Shown here in pieces: positions 30,818-44,919 of a DNA stretch of 64,000 nucleotides. This DNA is from Sanderia malayensis (lineage: Eukaryota; Cnidaria; Scyphozoa; Semaeostomeae; Pelagiidae): contig RQOL01000490.1 of NCBI GenBank assembly GCA_013076295.1, positions 81,758 to 145,757 on the forward strand, given 5' to 3'. A program made the translations under genes and the position numbers. Positions within the stretch are counted from its first letter, which is position 1. Each line of letters starts with the position of its first letter. The notes under the pieces were generated by a model, which saw nothing but the letters and a program-made list of their open reading frames with translations, was not told the DNA's origin and did not search any database.

Positions 30818-33800
30818 AGTAGGAGAGGGAGTGGGCGTCGAGCGCACGCATGCGCAGTAGATTTTTTTATTTTATTTTGGTGTTAAGATCACGCATGCGC
30901 GAGAGTCTTCGAGAATTGAAAAGAGCATGAACAGTAAAAAATAATCAAAAACGATAACGGAAAGGTTGTGGAAAGTTAGTTTGAAGTTGCAAAACATTGC
31001 CAAAGCTGATAAAAAACCCATAAAAAGCTTAATAATTAAAAAACGGTTTTGTTTATGAAAAAGATTTTTACAGCAATAAAAAGAAAATCTCTTGGTTATA
31101 TTGAATGAATTGTTTCATATTTTTCATGCACTTATAAGATGATAAGAATTTGTTAAGTAAATCGCAAGAAAACACAAAAATATTGAGGAACTGGCAAATT
31201 CACGTTCTCGGCTCGAGATTGAATTCAAAGAACAAACCAGAAACTTTCGAATGCGACGTTCCAATGTACGCGTCAAATCTCTGTCATGAGAAATGGGAAA
31301 TCAGAAATTTCTAGAACTTTTCCGAGGGGAAATCCCCTGACGTCACATTGAAAGATTTTTCTAGAAACAGAAAATCTCTGTAATCTGATTGGCTGGTAGC
31401 CAAGATTTCGAGTCACTTTAAAACAAAACTTGAAATGGACATTATTCAAAACAAAATGTGCAAGCTGTTGAAGAAACTATTTTAACACGTTTCAAGAAGA
31501 AAGACGCCATGAAAAAGAGACCATTTTCTGCATTAGCAAACAATAATATCTAAACCTTTTTATAAGCATTGTTATATCCTACTATATGGAAATGCTGGAG
31601 TACTATTAAATTCAAGTTCATTCACAGCAGCATCCTCAGAATCACTAGCTTCCTCTTCTTCGTCATTCTTTGCTTGACGTATGATGAGATATTTTCTTTT
31701 CTCAATAGCATAATCTAAGGCCTCTTGCATATCCATATCATCTTCCCTCTGTGCTTTTTGCATCGTTGCTATAACTGCAGTTACAACAGCGTCATTTTCA
31801 AAACTTCTATTATATAAAAATCTACGTTTGAAAACTTGCAATATGTTTTCATCTTCATCCACTTCCTTACGCATAGAAGGCCATACATTCCCTAAAGGAA
31901 GATCCTCATCAGTGTTGACAGTTTCATCATTATCATGATCACTTTCAACTTCTATCTCATCATCTGAGCCAGACTCTTCACTGCTCTCCTCGTGCATCTC
32001 TTCTTCATGTCGTGTAACATTACTTTTATACTTGGAAGAAAATTCACATTGATCACATTTATACTGACTCATGGCTAGCTGTTTACTTATAATTACCAAC
32101 TAACTCTTAAATCCCTGAATTATAGAGTCTCAACTCGCTTGATTTTATAGATAAGTTCCTCCATTCATTATGATACGGGAGAGGGACTGAATGATATTTC
32201 CGAATAAACAAAACTTAATCCTTGGATAATGCTAACTAATCCTGATTAATGACTACTCCATTCTAGCTAATCATTCCTGGTCATTACCTTCTAAATACTT
32301 GATCCTCAATACATCCTTGATTATCATTCCTAATCATTACCTGATCATTAGTTGATCCTTCACTGATCCTTACTAATCCTTAACAATCATACCTATTAAT
32401 TACCTGATCATCAGTATATCCTTAACTGATCCTTGATAATCCTTACAGTCACTACTGATCATCAGTTGATCTTTAAGTAATCCTCACTAATCCTAACTAA
32501 TCATCCCTAATCATTACCTTATCATTACTTGATCCTTAACTGATCCTTACTAATCCAAACTAATCATCCCTAATCATTACCTTATCATTATTTGATCCTT
32601 AACTGATCCTTACCAATCCTAACCAATCATACTTAATCATTAGCAGATCATCAGTTGATCCTTAACTGATCCTTACTAATCCTTACCAATCATTCCTAAT
32701 CATTACCTTATCATTACTTGATCCTTAACTGATCCTTTCTAATCCTAACTAATCATTCCTAATCATTACCTTATCATTACTTGATCCTTAACTGATCCTC
32801 ACTAATCCTAACTAATCATTCCTAATCATCACCTTATCATTACTTGATCCCTAACTGATCCTCACTAGTCCTAACTAATCATCCCTAATCATTACCTTAT
32901 CATTACTTGATCCTTAACTGATCCTCACTAATCCTAACTAATTATTACTAATCATTACCTTATCATTACTTGATTCTTAACTGATCCTCACTAATCCTAC
33001 CTAATCATCCCTAATCATTACCTTATCATTACTTGATCCTTAACTGATCCTCACTAATCCTAACTAATCATTCCTAATCATTACCTTATCATTACTTGAT
33101 CCTTAACTGATCCTTTCTAATCCTAACTAATCATTCCTAATCATTACCTTATCATTACTTGATCCTTAACTGATCCTTTCTAATCCTAACTAATCATTCC
33201 TAATCATTACCTTATCATTACTTGATCCTTAACTGATCCTCACTAATCCTAACTAATCATTCCTAATCATTACCTTATCATTACTTGATCCTTAACTGAT
33301 CCTCACTAATCCTTACCAATCATTACTAATCATTACCTGATCATCAGTTGATCCTTAGCTGATCCTCATTAATCCTTACCAATCATACTTATCATTAGCA
33401 GATCATCAGTTGATCCTTAACTGATCCTTGCTAGTCCTTATCAATCTTCCTAATCATCATCTGATCAGCTGTTGATCCTTACTAGTCCTTACCAATCATT
33501 CCTAATCACTACCTGATCCTTAGTTGTTCCTTAACTAATCCTTACGAATCCTTACTGATCATTCTTAATCATTACCTCATCATTAGTTGATCCTTAACAG
33601 ATCCTTCTAATCCTAACTATTCATTACTAATCATAGCTAGTCATTACATAATCATTAGTTGATCTTTAACTGATCCTGGCTTTATCCATTCAACATTTAT
33701 CCTTACTAATCCTGACTAATAATTTTTTATCATAACCCAATCCTTATTAATCCTTGCCTAGATTTTATTAATCTTCAGTAGTACTGTGGAGGGTGCTAGG

Positions 33801-34389
33801 ATTATCAAGGGTCAGTAAAAGATCTACTGATGATCAGGTAATGATTAAGTATGATTGGTAAGGATTAATGAGGATCAGCTAAGGATCAACTGATGATCAG
33901 GTAATGATTAGTAATGATTGCTAAGGATTAGTGAGGATCAGTTAAGGATCAAGTAATGATAAGGTAATGATTAGGAATGATTAGTTAGGATTAGTGAGGA
34001 TCAGTTAAGGATCAAGTAATGATAAGGTAATGATTAGGAATGATTAGTTAGGATTAGAAAGGATCAGTTAAGGATCACGTAATGATAAGGTAATGATTAG
34101 GAATGATTAGTTAGGATTAGAAAGGATCAGTTAAGGATCAAGTAATGATAAGGTAATGATTAGGAATGATTAGTTAGGATTAGTGAGGATCAGTTAAGGA
34201 TCAAGTAATGATAAGGTAATGATTAGGGATGATTAGGTAGGATTAGTGAGGATCAGTTAAGAATCAAGTAATGATAAGGTAATGATTAGTAATAATTAGT
34301 TAGGATTAGTGAGGATCAGTTAAGGATCAAGTAATGATAAGGTAATGATTAGGGATGATTAGTTAGGACTAGTGAGGATCAGTTAGGGA
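30818..34389. mobile_element. Foldback element, truncated, U2
   Basis: As U1; ACCCTT at 30812-30817. Confidence 0.85.
31572..32072 (-). CDS. Small acidic C2H2 zinc-finger protein, U2
   Basis: Identical protein to U1 (Phe in NRSFEND), with the same TATA box spacing. Confidence 0.7.
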   Translation of the reverse strand: MSQYKCDQCEFSSKYKSNVTRHEEEMHEESSEESGSDDEIEVESDHDNDETVNTDEDLPLGNVWPSMRKEVDEDENILQVFKRRFLYNRSFENDAVVTAVIATMQKAQREDDMDMQEALDYAIEKRKYLIIRQAKNDEEEEASDSEDAAVNELEFNSTPAFPYSRI

Positions 34390-34391
34390 TC

Positions 34392-35357
34392 TGATTATGC
34401 AACCAACCAGGTGCACCGGGAGGGAAAGACCTTCTTTAATAGATAACATTTTTATAATCCCCTAGAAAATAATGCCATAAGTGGTAATCTAATCGCATCT
34501 GTAACTGATCATATGCCTAACTTTATTATGATTAATAAGAAAACTTACAGAGAAAGGCGTAGTTGTGAAAGAGCGTTATTTAAAAATTTTAATATTGAAA
34601 ATTATAAGAATGACGTCAGCCCCATAAACTTTGATCTCTCTGATTTATCCACATTAAATTTAGATGTAAAGTATAACGATTTCCATGAATTGATTTTAGA
34701 CAAAATAAATAAGCATGGTCCATTTCGATCACTATCTAGGAGAGAATTTAAGCAGGGACTAAAACCTTGGATAACAAAAGGTATCTTGAAATCTATATCT
34801 ATAAAAAACAAATACTATAAGAAGTTTTAAGAAGTTGAAAAGCCTTTCTTGGTATGATAAATAAAAATATTACAGAAATACTCTAAATCTCCTTATCAGG
34901 CAGATATCCGAAATATACCTTACCTTACCATTGTAGGAAGATAAACCATTACAGCTCTTACTTTAAATTGGTGTAAAAATAGCTCAAAACAAATTTGGAA
35001 TGGTATTAATGAGTTAATTAATAAACTCAATAAAAAGCTACAAAAGACATTTCTCTTAACATTAATGGTCAATTAGTAATTGATCAGAAAATAATTGCAA
35101 AGGAATTCAATGAATATTTTACTAATATTGCAAAAAAATTGGTATGTAAGATCCGTAATTCAAACAAAATTTTCAGTGATTACTTAAAACCCCCTTGGAA
35201 AATAGCTTCGTTGTATCTCCTGTACTAGAAGTTGAAGTCTTAGACCAACTGAGCAGACTAGACAAATCTAAAGCACCAAATTGCTACGAAATTCCTGTTA
35301 AAATGATAAAAATGATACAAAGCTCAATGGTAAAGCCTTTAACTGAACTCATCAAAA
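34392..35357 (+). pseudogene. LINE pol fragment, U3
   Basis: Near-identical to U1. Here a single-base change keeps the frame open across the point where U1 and U2 stop (34513-34830). Confidence 0.75.
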
Positions 35358-35691
35358 CTGAGCCAGTTCTCTTGTCGGCACTTGGATCAGGCTCCCACAC
35401 AACCAGAATACTCCATTAAATTTACAGCTGAACAGATTCAAGAAGGGCTTCCAGATCAAGAAATGGTGAGTCAATTGCTTGCTTATTGTGTTAGTTTTTA
35501 GTTTTGTTTTGTTTATGACGACGCTCCTGTGTGTATAGCAAATCATTATTGCTATTATTATTATTATTTTCACTATCTAGCTTGCAGAGCTGAAGAGAAT
35601 TCAAAACGAGCATCAACATCTGCCAACAGTGGTGAAAACTTCTGACAAAAATTATGCTGTACTAAGAGATGCTTGTTCCTCGCATACCCTT
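35358..35691 (+). pseudogene. SWIM-like gene exons (U3 copy)
   Basis: Identical arrangement to U1. Confidence 0.5.
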
Positions 35692-38600
35692 AGTAGGAGA
35701 GGGAGTGGGCGTCCGAGCGCACGCATGCGCAGTAGATTTTTTTATTTTATTTTGGTGTTAAGATCACGCATGCGCGAGAGTCTTCGAGAATTGAAAAGAG
35801 CATGAACAGTAAAAAATAATCAAAAACGATAACGGAAAGGTTGTGGAAAGTTAGTTTGAAGTTGCAAAACATTGCCAAAGCTGATAAAAAACCCATAAAA
35901 AGCTTAATAATTAAAAAACGGTTTTGTTTATGAAAAAGATTTTTACAGCAATAAAAAGAAAATCTCTTGGTTATATTGAATGAATTGTTTCATATTTTTC
36001 ATGCACTTATAAGATGATAAGAATTTGTTAAGTAAATCGCAAGAAAACACAAAAATATTGAGGAACTGGCAAATTCACGTTCTCGGCTCGAGATTGAATT
36101 CAAAGAACAAACCAGAAACTTTCGAATGCGACGTTCCAATGTACGCGTCAAATCTCTGTCATGAGAAATGGGAAATCAGAAATTTCTAGAACTTTTCCGA
36201 GGGGAAATCCCCTGACGTCACATTGAAAGATTTTTCTAGAAACAGAAAATCTCTGTAATCTGATTGGCTGGTAGCCAAGATTTCGAGTCACTTTAAAACA
36301 AAACTTGAAATGGACATTATTCAAAACAAAATGTGCAAGCTGTTGAAGAAACTATTTTAACACGTTTCAAGAAGAAAGACGCCATGAAAAAGAGACCATT
36401 TTCTGCATTAGCAAACAATAATATCTAAACCTTTTTATAAGCATTGTTATATCCTACTATATGGAAATGCTGGAGTACTATTAAATTCAAGTTCATTCAC
36501 AGCAGCATCCTCAGAATCACTAGCTTCCTCTTCTTCGTCATTCTTTGCTTGACGTATGATGAGATATTTTCTTTTCTCAATAGCATAATCTAAGGCCTCT
36601 TGCATATCCATATCATCTTCCCTCTGTGCTTTTTGCATCGTTGCTATAACTGCAGTTACAACAGCGTCATTTTCAGAACTTCTATTATATAAAAATCTAC
36701 GTTTGAAAACTTGCAATATGTTTTCATCTTCATCCACTTCCTTACGCATAGAAGGCCATACATTCCCTAAAGGAAGATCCTCATCAGTGTTGACAGTTTC
36801 ATCATTATCATGATCACTTTCAACTTCTATCTCATCATCTGAGCCAGACTCTTCACTGCTCTCCTCGTGCATCTCTTCTTCATGTCGTGTAACATTACTT
36901 TTATACTTGGAAGAAAATTCACATTGATCACATTTATACTGACTCATGGCTAGCTGTTTACTTATAATTACCAACTAACTCTTAAATCCCTGAATTATAG
37001 AGTCTCAACTCGCTTGATTTTATAGATAAGTTCCTCCATTCATTATGATACGGGAGAGGGACTGAATGATATTTCCGAATAAACAAAACTTAATCCTTGG
37101 ATAATGCTAACTAATCCTGATTAATGACTACTCCATTCTAGCTAATCATTCCTGGTCATTACCTTCTAAATACTTGATCCTCAATACATCCTTGATTATC
37201 ATTCCTAATCATTACCTGATCATTAGTTGATCCTTCACTGATCCTTACTAATCCTTAACAATCATACCTATTAATTACCTGATCATCAGTATATCCTTAA
37301 CTGATCCTTGATAATCCTTACAGTCACTACTGATCATCAGTTGATCTTTAAGTAATCCTCACTAATCCTAACTAATCATCCCTAATCATTACCTTATCAT
37401 TACTTGATCCTTAACTGATCCTTACTAATCCAAACTAATCATCCCTAATCATTACCTTATCATTATTTGATCCTTAACTGATCCTTACCAATCCTAACCA
37501 ATCATACTTAATCATTAGCAGATCATCAGTTGATCCTTAACTGATCCTTACTAATCCTTACCAATCATTCCTAATCATTACCTTATCATTACTTGATCCT
37601 TAACTGATCCTTTCTAATCCTAACTAATCATTCCTAATCATTACCTTATCATTACTTGATCCTTAACTGATCCTCACTAATCCTAACTAATCATTCCTAA
37701 TCATCACCTTATCATTACTTGATCCCTAACTGATCCTCACTAGTCCTAACTAATCATCCCTAATCATTACCTTATCATTACTTGATCCTTAACTGATCCT
37801 CACTAATCCTAACTAATTATTACTAATCATTACCTTATCATTACTTGATTCTTAACTGATCCTCACTAATCCTACCTAATCATCCCTAATCATTACCTTA
37901 TCATTACTTGATCCTTAACTGATCCTCACTAATCCTAACTAATCATTCCTAATCATTACCTTATCATTACTTGATCCTTAACTGATCCTTTCTAATCCTA
38001 ACTAATCATTCCTAATCATTACCTTATCATTACTTGATCCTTAACTGATCCTTTCTAATCCTAACTAATCATTCCTAATCATTACCTTATCATTACTTGA
38101 TCCTTAACTGATCCTCACTAATCCTAACTAATCATTCCTAATCATTACCTTATCATTACTTGATCCTTAACTGATCCTCACTAATCCTTACCAATCATTA
38201 CTAATCATTACCTGATCATCAGTTGATCCTTAGCTGATCCTCATTAATCCTTACCAATCATACTTATCATTAGCAGATCATCAGTTGATCCTTAACTGAT
38301 CCTTGCTAGTCCTTATCAATCTTTCCTAATCATCATCTGATCAGCTGTTGATCCTTACTAGTCCTTACCAATCATTCCTAATCACTACCTGATCCTTAGT
38401 TGTTCCTTAACTAATCCTTACGAATCCTTACTGATCATTCTTAATCATTACCTCATCATTAGTTGATCCTTAACAGATCCTTCTAATCCTAACTATTCAT
38501 TACTAATCATAGCTAGTCATTACATAATCATTAGTTGATCTTTAACTGATCCTGGCTTTATCCATTCAACATTTATCCTTACTAATCCTGACTAATAATT

Positions 38601-39266
38601 TTTTATCATAACCCAATCCTTATTAATCCTTGCCTAGATTTTATTAATCTTCAGTAGTACTGTGGAGGGTGCCTAGGATTATCAAGGGTCAGTAAAAGAT
38701 CTACTGATGATCAGGTAATGATTAAGTATGATTGGTAAGGAATAATGAGGATCAGCTAAGGATCAACTGATGATCAGGTAATGATTAGTAATGATTGCTA
38801 AGGATTAGTGAGGATCAGTTAAGGATCAAGTAATGATAAGGTAATGATTAGGAATGATTAGTTAGGATTAGTGAGGACCAGTTAAGGATCAAGTAATGAT
38901 AAGGTAATGATTAGGAATGATTAGTTAGGATTAGAAAGGATCAGTTAAGGATCACGTAATGATAAGGTAATGATTAGGAATGATTAGTTAGGATTAGAAA
39001 GGATCAGTTAAGGATCAAGTAATGATAAGGTAATGATTAGGAATGATTAGTTAGGATTAGTGAGGATCAGTTAAGGATCAAGTAATGATAAGGTAATGAT
39101 TAGGGATGATTAGGTAGGATTAGTGAGGATCAGTTAAGAATCAAGTAATGATAAGGTAATGATTAGTAATAATTAGTTAGGATTAGTGAGGATCAGTTAA
39201 GGATCAAGTAATGATAAGGTAATGATTAGGGATGATTAGTTAGGACTAGTGAGGATCAGTTAGGGA
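35692..39266. mobile_element. Foldback element, truncated, U3
   Basis: As U1; ACCCTT at 35686-35691. Confidence 0.85.
36447..36947 (-). CDS. Small acidic C2H2 zinc-finger protein, U3
   Basis: As U1, except for one Phe-to-Ser change (NRSSEND). Confidence 0.7.
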   Translation of the reverse strand: MSQYKCDQCEFSSKYKSNVTRHEEEMHEESSEESGSDDEIEVESDHDNDETVNTDEDLPLGNVWPSMRKEVDEDENILQVFKRRFLYNRSSENDAVVTAVIATMQKAQREDDMDMQEALDYAIEKRKYLIIRQAKNDEEEEASDSEDAAVNELEFNSTPAFPYSRI

Positions 39267-39268
39267 TC

Positions 39269-40235
39269 TGATTATGCAACCAACCAGGTGCACCGGGAGG
39301 GAAAGACCTTCTTTAATAGATAACATTTTTTATAATCCCCTAGAAAATAATGCCATAAGTGGTAATCTAATCGCATCTGTAACTGATCATATGCCTAACT
39401 TTATTATGATTAATAAGAAAACTTACAGAGAAAGGCGTAGTTGTGAAAGAGCGTTATTTTAAAAATTTTAATATTGAAAATTATAAGAATGACGTCAGCC
39501 CCATAAACTTTGATCTCTCTGATTTATCCACATTAAATTTAGATGTAAAGTATAACGATTTCCATGAATTGATTTTAGACAAAATAAATAAGCATGGTCC
39601 ATTTCGATCACTATCTAGGAGAGAATTTAAGCAGGGACTAAAACCTTGGATAACAAAAGGTATCTTGAAATCTATATCTATAAAAAACAAATACTATAAG
39701 AAGTTTTAAGAAGTTGAAAAGCCTTTCTTGGTATGATAAATAAAAATATTACAGAAATACTCTAAATCTCCTTATCAGGCAGATATCCGAAATATACCTT
39801 ACCTTACCATTGTAGGAAGATAAACCATTACAGCTCTTACTTTAAATTGTGTAAAAATAGCTCAAAACAAATTTGGAATGGTATTAATGAGTTAATTAAT
39901 AAACTCAATAAAAAGCTACAAAAGACATTTCTCTTAACATTAATGGTCAATTAGTAATTGATCAGAAAATAATTGCAAAGGAATTCAATGAATATTTTAC
40001 TAATATTGCAAAAAAATTGGTATGTAAGATCCGTAATTCAAACAAAATTTTCAGTGATTACTTAAAACCCCCTTGGAAAATAGCTTCGTTGTATCTCCTG
40101 TACTAGAAGTTGAAGTCTTAGACCAACTGAGCAGACTAGACAAATCTAAAGCACCAAATTGCTACGAAATTCCTGTTAAAATGATAAAAATGATACAAAG
40201 CTCAATGGTAAAGCCTTTAACTGAACTCATCAAAA
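39269..40235 (+). pseudogene. LINE pol fragment, U4
   Basis: Near-identical to U1, with the same stops. Confidence 0.75.
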
Positions 40236-40569
40236 CTGAGCCAGTTCTCTTGTCGGCACTTGGATCAGGCTCCCACACAACCAGAATACTCCATTAAATT
40301 TACAGCTGAACAGATTCAAGAAGGGCTTCCAGATCAAGAAATGGTGAGTCAATTGCTTGCTTATTGTGTTAGTTTTTAGTTTTGTTTTGTTTATGACGAC
40401 GCTCCTGTGTGTATAGCAAATCATTATTGCTATTATTATTATTATTTTCACTATCTAGCTTGCAGAGCTGAAGAGAATTCAAAACGAGCATCAACATCTG
40501 CCAACAGTGGTGAAAACTTCTGACAAAAATTATGCTGTACTAAGAGATGCTTGTTCCTCGCATACCCTT
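40236..40569 (+). pseudogene. SWIM-like gene exons (U4 copy, linked to the right flank)
   Basis: Same exons as in U1. In U4 the frame that ends in ...ACSSHTL at the element edge continues in frame at 46182 after one ACCCTT duplicate is discounted. Confidence 0.55.
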
Positions 40570-41324
40570 AGTAGGAGAGGGAGTGGGCGTCCGAGCGCAC
40601 GCATGCGCAGTAGATTTTTTTATTTTATTTTGGTGTTAAGATCACGCATGCGCGAGAGTCTTCGAGAATTGAAAAGAGCATGAACAGTAAAAAATAATCA
40701 AAAACGATAACGGAAAGGTTGTGGAAAGTTAGTTTGAAGTTGCAAAACATTGCCAAAGCTGATAAAAAACCCATAAAAAGCTTAATAATTAAAAAACGGT
40801 TTCGTTTATGAAAAAGATTTTTACAGCAATAAAAAGAAAATCTCTTGGTTATATTGAATGAATTGTTTCATATTTTTCATGCACTTATAAGATGATAAGA
40901 ATTTGTTAAGTAAATCGCAAGAAAACACAAAAATATTGAGGAACTGGCAAATTCACGTTCTCGGCTCGAGATTGAATTCAAAGAACAAACCAGAAACTTT
41001 CGAATGCGACGTTCCAATGTACGCGTCAAATCTCTGTCATGAGAAATGGGAAATCAGAAATTTCTAGAACTTTTCCGAGGGGAAATCCCCTGACGTCACA
41101 TTGAAAGATTTTTCTAGAAACAGAAAATCTCTGTAATCTGATTGGCTGGTAGCCAAGATTTCGAGTCACTTTAAAACAAAACTTGAAATGGACATTATTC
41201 AAAACAAAATGTGCAAGCTGTTGAAGAAACTATTTTAACACGTTTCAAGAAGAAAGACGCCATGAAAAAGAGACCATTTTCTGCATTAGCAAACAATAAT
41301 ATCTAAACCTTTTTATAAGCATTG

Positions 41325-41825
41325 TTATATCCTACTATATGGAAATGCTGGAGTACTATTAAATTCAAGTTCATTCACAGCAGCATCCTCAGAATCACTA
41401 GCTTCCTCTTCTTCGTCATTCTTTGCTTGACGTATGATGAGATATTTTCTTTTCTCAATAGCATAATCTAAGGCCTCTTGCATATCCATATCATCTTCCC
41501 TCTGTGCTTTTTGCATCGTTGCTATAACTGCAGTTACAACAGCGTCATTTTCAGAACTTCTATTATATAAAAATCTACGTTTGAAAACTTGCAATATGTT
41601 TTCATCTTCATCCACTTCCTTACGCATAGAAGGCCATACATTCCCTAAAGGAAGATCCTCATCAGTGTTGACAGTTTCATCATTATCATGATCACTTTCA
41701 ACTTCTATCTCATCATCTGAGCCAGACTCTTCACTGCTCTCCTCGTGCATCTCTTCTTCATGTCGTGTAACATTACTTTTATACTTGGAAGAAAATTCAC
41801 ATTGATCACATTTATACTGACTCAT
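41325..41825 (-). CDS. Small acidic C2H2 zinc-finger protein, U4 left arm
   Basis: Same as the U3 copy (Ser variant). It lies in the left arm of the complete foldback element and points to the left tip. Confidence 0.7.
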   Translation of the reverse strand: MSQYKCDQCEFSSKYKSNVTRHEEEMHEESSEESGSDDEIEVESDHDNDETVNTDEDLPLGNVWPSMRKEVDEDENILQVFKRRFLYNRSSENDAVVTAVIATMQKAQREDDMDMQEALDYAIEKRKYLIIRQAKNDEEEEASDSEDAAVNELEFNSTPAFPYSRI

Positions 41826-43249
41826 GGCTAGCTGTTTACTTATAATTACCAACTAACTCTTAAATCCCTGAATTATAGAGTCTCAACTCGCTTGATTTTA
41901 TAGATAAGTTCCTCCATTCATTATGATACGGGAGAGGGACTGAATGATATTTCCGAATAAACAAAACTTAATCCTTGGATAATGCTAACTAATCCTGATT
42001 AATGACTACTCCATTCTAGCTAATCATTCCTGGTCATTACCTTCTAAATACTTGATCCTCAATACATCCTTGATTATCATTCCTAATCATTACCTGATCA
42101 TTAGTTGATCCTTCACTGATCCTTACTAATCCTTAACAATCATACCTATTAATTACCTGATCATCAGTATATCCTTAACTGATCCTTGATAATCCTTACA
42201 GTCACTACTGATCATCAGTTGATCTTTAAGTAATCCTCACTAATCCTAACTAATCATCCCTAATCATTACCTTATCATTACTTGATCCTTAACTGATCCT
42301 TACTAATCCAAACTAATCATCCCTAATCATTACCTTATCATTATTTGATCCTTAACTGATCCTTACCAATCCTAACCAATCATACTTAATCATTAGCAGA
42401 TCATCAGTTGATCCTTAACTGATCCTTACTAATCCTTACCAATCATTCCTAATCATTACCTTATCATTACTTGATCCTTAACTGATCCTTTCTAATCCTA
42501 ACTAATCATTCCTAATCATTACCTTATCATTACTTGATCCTTAACTGATCCTCACTAATCCTAACTAATCATTCCTAATCATCACCTTATCATTACTTGA
42601 TCCCTAACTGATCCTCACTAGTCCTAACTAATCATCCCTAATCATTACCTTATCATTACTTGATCCTTAACTGATCCTCACTAATCCTAACTAATTATTA
42701 CTAATCATTACCTTATCATTACTTGATCCTTAACTGATCCTCACTAATCCTAACTAATTATTACTAATCATTACCTTATCATTACTTGATTCTTAACTGA
42801 TCCTCACTAATCCTACCTAATCATCCCTAATCATTACCTTATCATTACTTGATCCTTAACTGATCCTCACTAATCCTAACTAATCATTCCTAATCATTAC
42901 CTTATCATTACTTGATCCTTAACTGATCCTTTCTAATCCTAACTAATCATTCCTAATCATTACCTTATCATTACGTGATCCTTAACTGATCCTTTCTAAT
43001 CCTAACTAATCATTCCTAATCATTACCTTATCATTACTTGATCCTTAACTGATCCTCACTAATCCTAACTAATCATTCCTAATCATTACCTTATCATTAC
43101 TTGATCCTTAACTGATCCTCACTAATCCTTAGCAATCATTACTAATCATTACCTGATCATCAGTTGATCCTTAGCTGATCCTCATTAATCCTTACCAATC
43201 ATACTTAATCATTACCTGATCATCAGTAGATCTTTTACTGACCCTTGAT

Positions 43250-43298
43250 AATCCTAGGCACCCTCCACAGTACTACTGAAGATTAATAAAATCTAGGC
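43250..43298. repeat. Central spacer of the foldback element
   Basis: ATCCTAGGCACCCTCCACAG followed by TACTACTGAAG is the only unique sequence between the arms. In U1 (28880-28926), U2 and U3 the same spacer is in the opposite orientation. Confidence 0.7.
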
Positions 43299-44919
43299 AA
43301 GGATTAATAAGGATTGGGTTATGATAAAAAATTATTAGTCAGGATTAGTAAGGATAAATGTTGAATGGATAAAGCCAGGATCAGTTAAAGATCAACTAAT
43401 GATTATGTAATGACTAGCTATGATTAGTAATGAATAGTTAGGATTAGAAGGATCTGTTAAGGATCAACTAATGATGAGGTAATGATTAAGAATGATCAGT
43501 AAGGATTCGTAAGGATTAGTTAAGGAACAACTAAGGATCAGGTAGTGATTAGGAATGATGGGTAAGGACTAGTAAGGATCAACAGCTGATCAGATGATGA
43601 TTAGGAAAGATTGATAAGGACTAGCAAGGATCAGTTAAGGATCAACTGATGATCTGCTAATGATAAGTATGATTGGTAAGGATTAATGAGGATCAGCTAA
43701 GGATCAACTGATGATCAGGTAATGATTAGGAATGATTAGTTAGGATTAGAAAGGATCAGTTAAGGATCACGTAATGATAAGGTAATGATTAGGAATGATT
43801 AGTTAGGATTAGAAAGGATCAGTTAAGGATCAAGTAATGATAAGGTAATGATTAGGAATGATTAGTTAGGATTAGTGAGGATCAGTTAAGGATCAAGTAA
43901 TGATAAGGTAATGATTAGGGATGATTAGGTAGGATTAGTGAGGATCAGTTAAGAATCAAGTAATGATAAGGTAATGATTAGTAATAATTAGTTAGGATTA
44001 GTGAGGATCAGTTAAGGATCAAGTAATGATAAGGTAATGATTAGTAATAATTAGTTAGGATTAGTGAGGATCAGTTAAGGATCAAGTAATGATAAGGTAA
44101 TGATTAGGGATGATTAGTTAGGACTAGTGAGGATCAGTTAGGGATCAAGTAATGATAAGGTGATGATTAGGAATGATTAGTTAGGATTAGTGAGGATCAG
44201 TTAAGGATCAAGTAATGATAAGGTAATGATTAGGAATGATTAGTTAGGATTAGAAAGGATCAGTTAAGGATCAAGTAATGATAAGGTAATGATTAGGAAT
44301 GATTGGTAAGGATTAGTAAGGATCAGTTAAGGATCAACTGATGATCTGCTAATGATTAAGTATGATTGGTTAGGATTGGTAAGGATCAGTTAAGGATCAA
44401 ATAATGATAAGGTAATGATTAGGGATGATTAGTTTGGATTAGTAAGGATCAGTTAAGGATCAAGTAATGATAAGGTAATGATTAGGGATGATTAGTTAGG
44501 ATTAGTGAGGATTACTTAAAGATCAACTGATGATCAGTAGTGACTGTAAGGATTATCAAGGATCAGTTAAGGATATACTGATGATCAGGTAATTAATAGG
44601 TATGATTGTTAAGGATTAGTAAGGATCAGTGAAGGATCAACTAATGATCAGGTAATGATTAGGAATGATAATCAAGGATGTATTGAGGATCAAGTATTTA
44701 GAAGGTAATGACCAGGAATGATTAGCTAGAATGGAGTAGTCATTAATCAGGATTAGTTAGCATTATCCAAGGATTAAGTTTTGTTTATTCGGAAATATCA
44801 TTCAGTCCCTCTCCCGTATCATAATGAATGGAGGAACTTATCTATAAAATCAAGCGAGTTGAGACTCTATAATTCAGGGATTTAAGAGTTAGTTGGTAAT
44901 TATAAGTAAACAGCTAGCC

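Larger units (their letters stand above)
29515..34389. repeat. 4.88-kb tandem block, copy U2
   Basis: Length 4875. It differs from U1 by single-base indels, for example one C missing in GGGCGTCGAGC near 30838. Confidence 0.95.
34390..39266. repeat. 4.88-kb tandem block, copy U3
   Basis: Length 4877. Two one-base homopolymer differences in its LINE part merge two frames that are separate in U1. Its zinc-finger gene has Ser where U1 and U2 have Phe. Confidence 0.95.
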
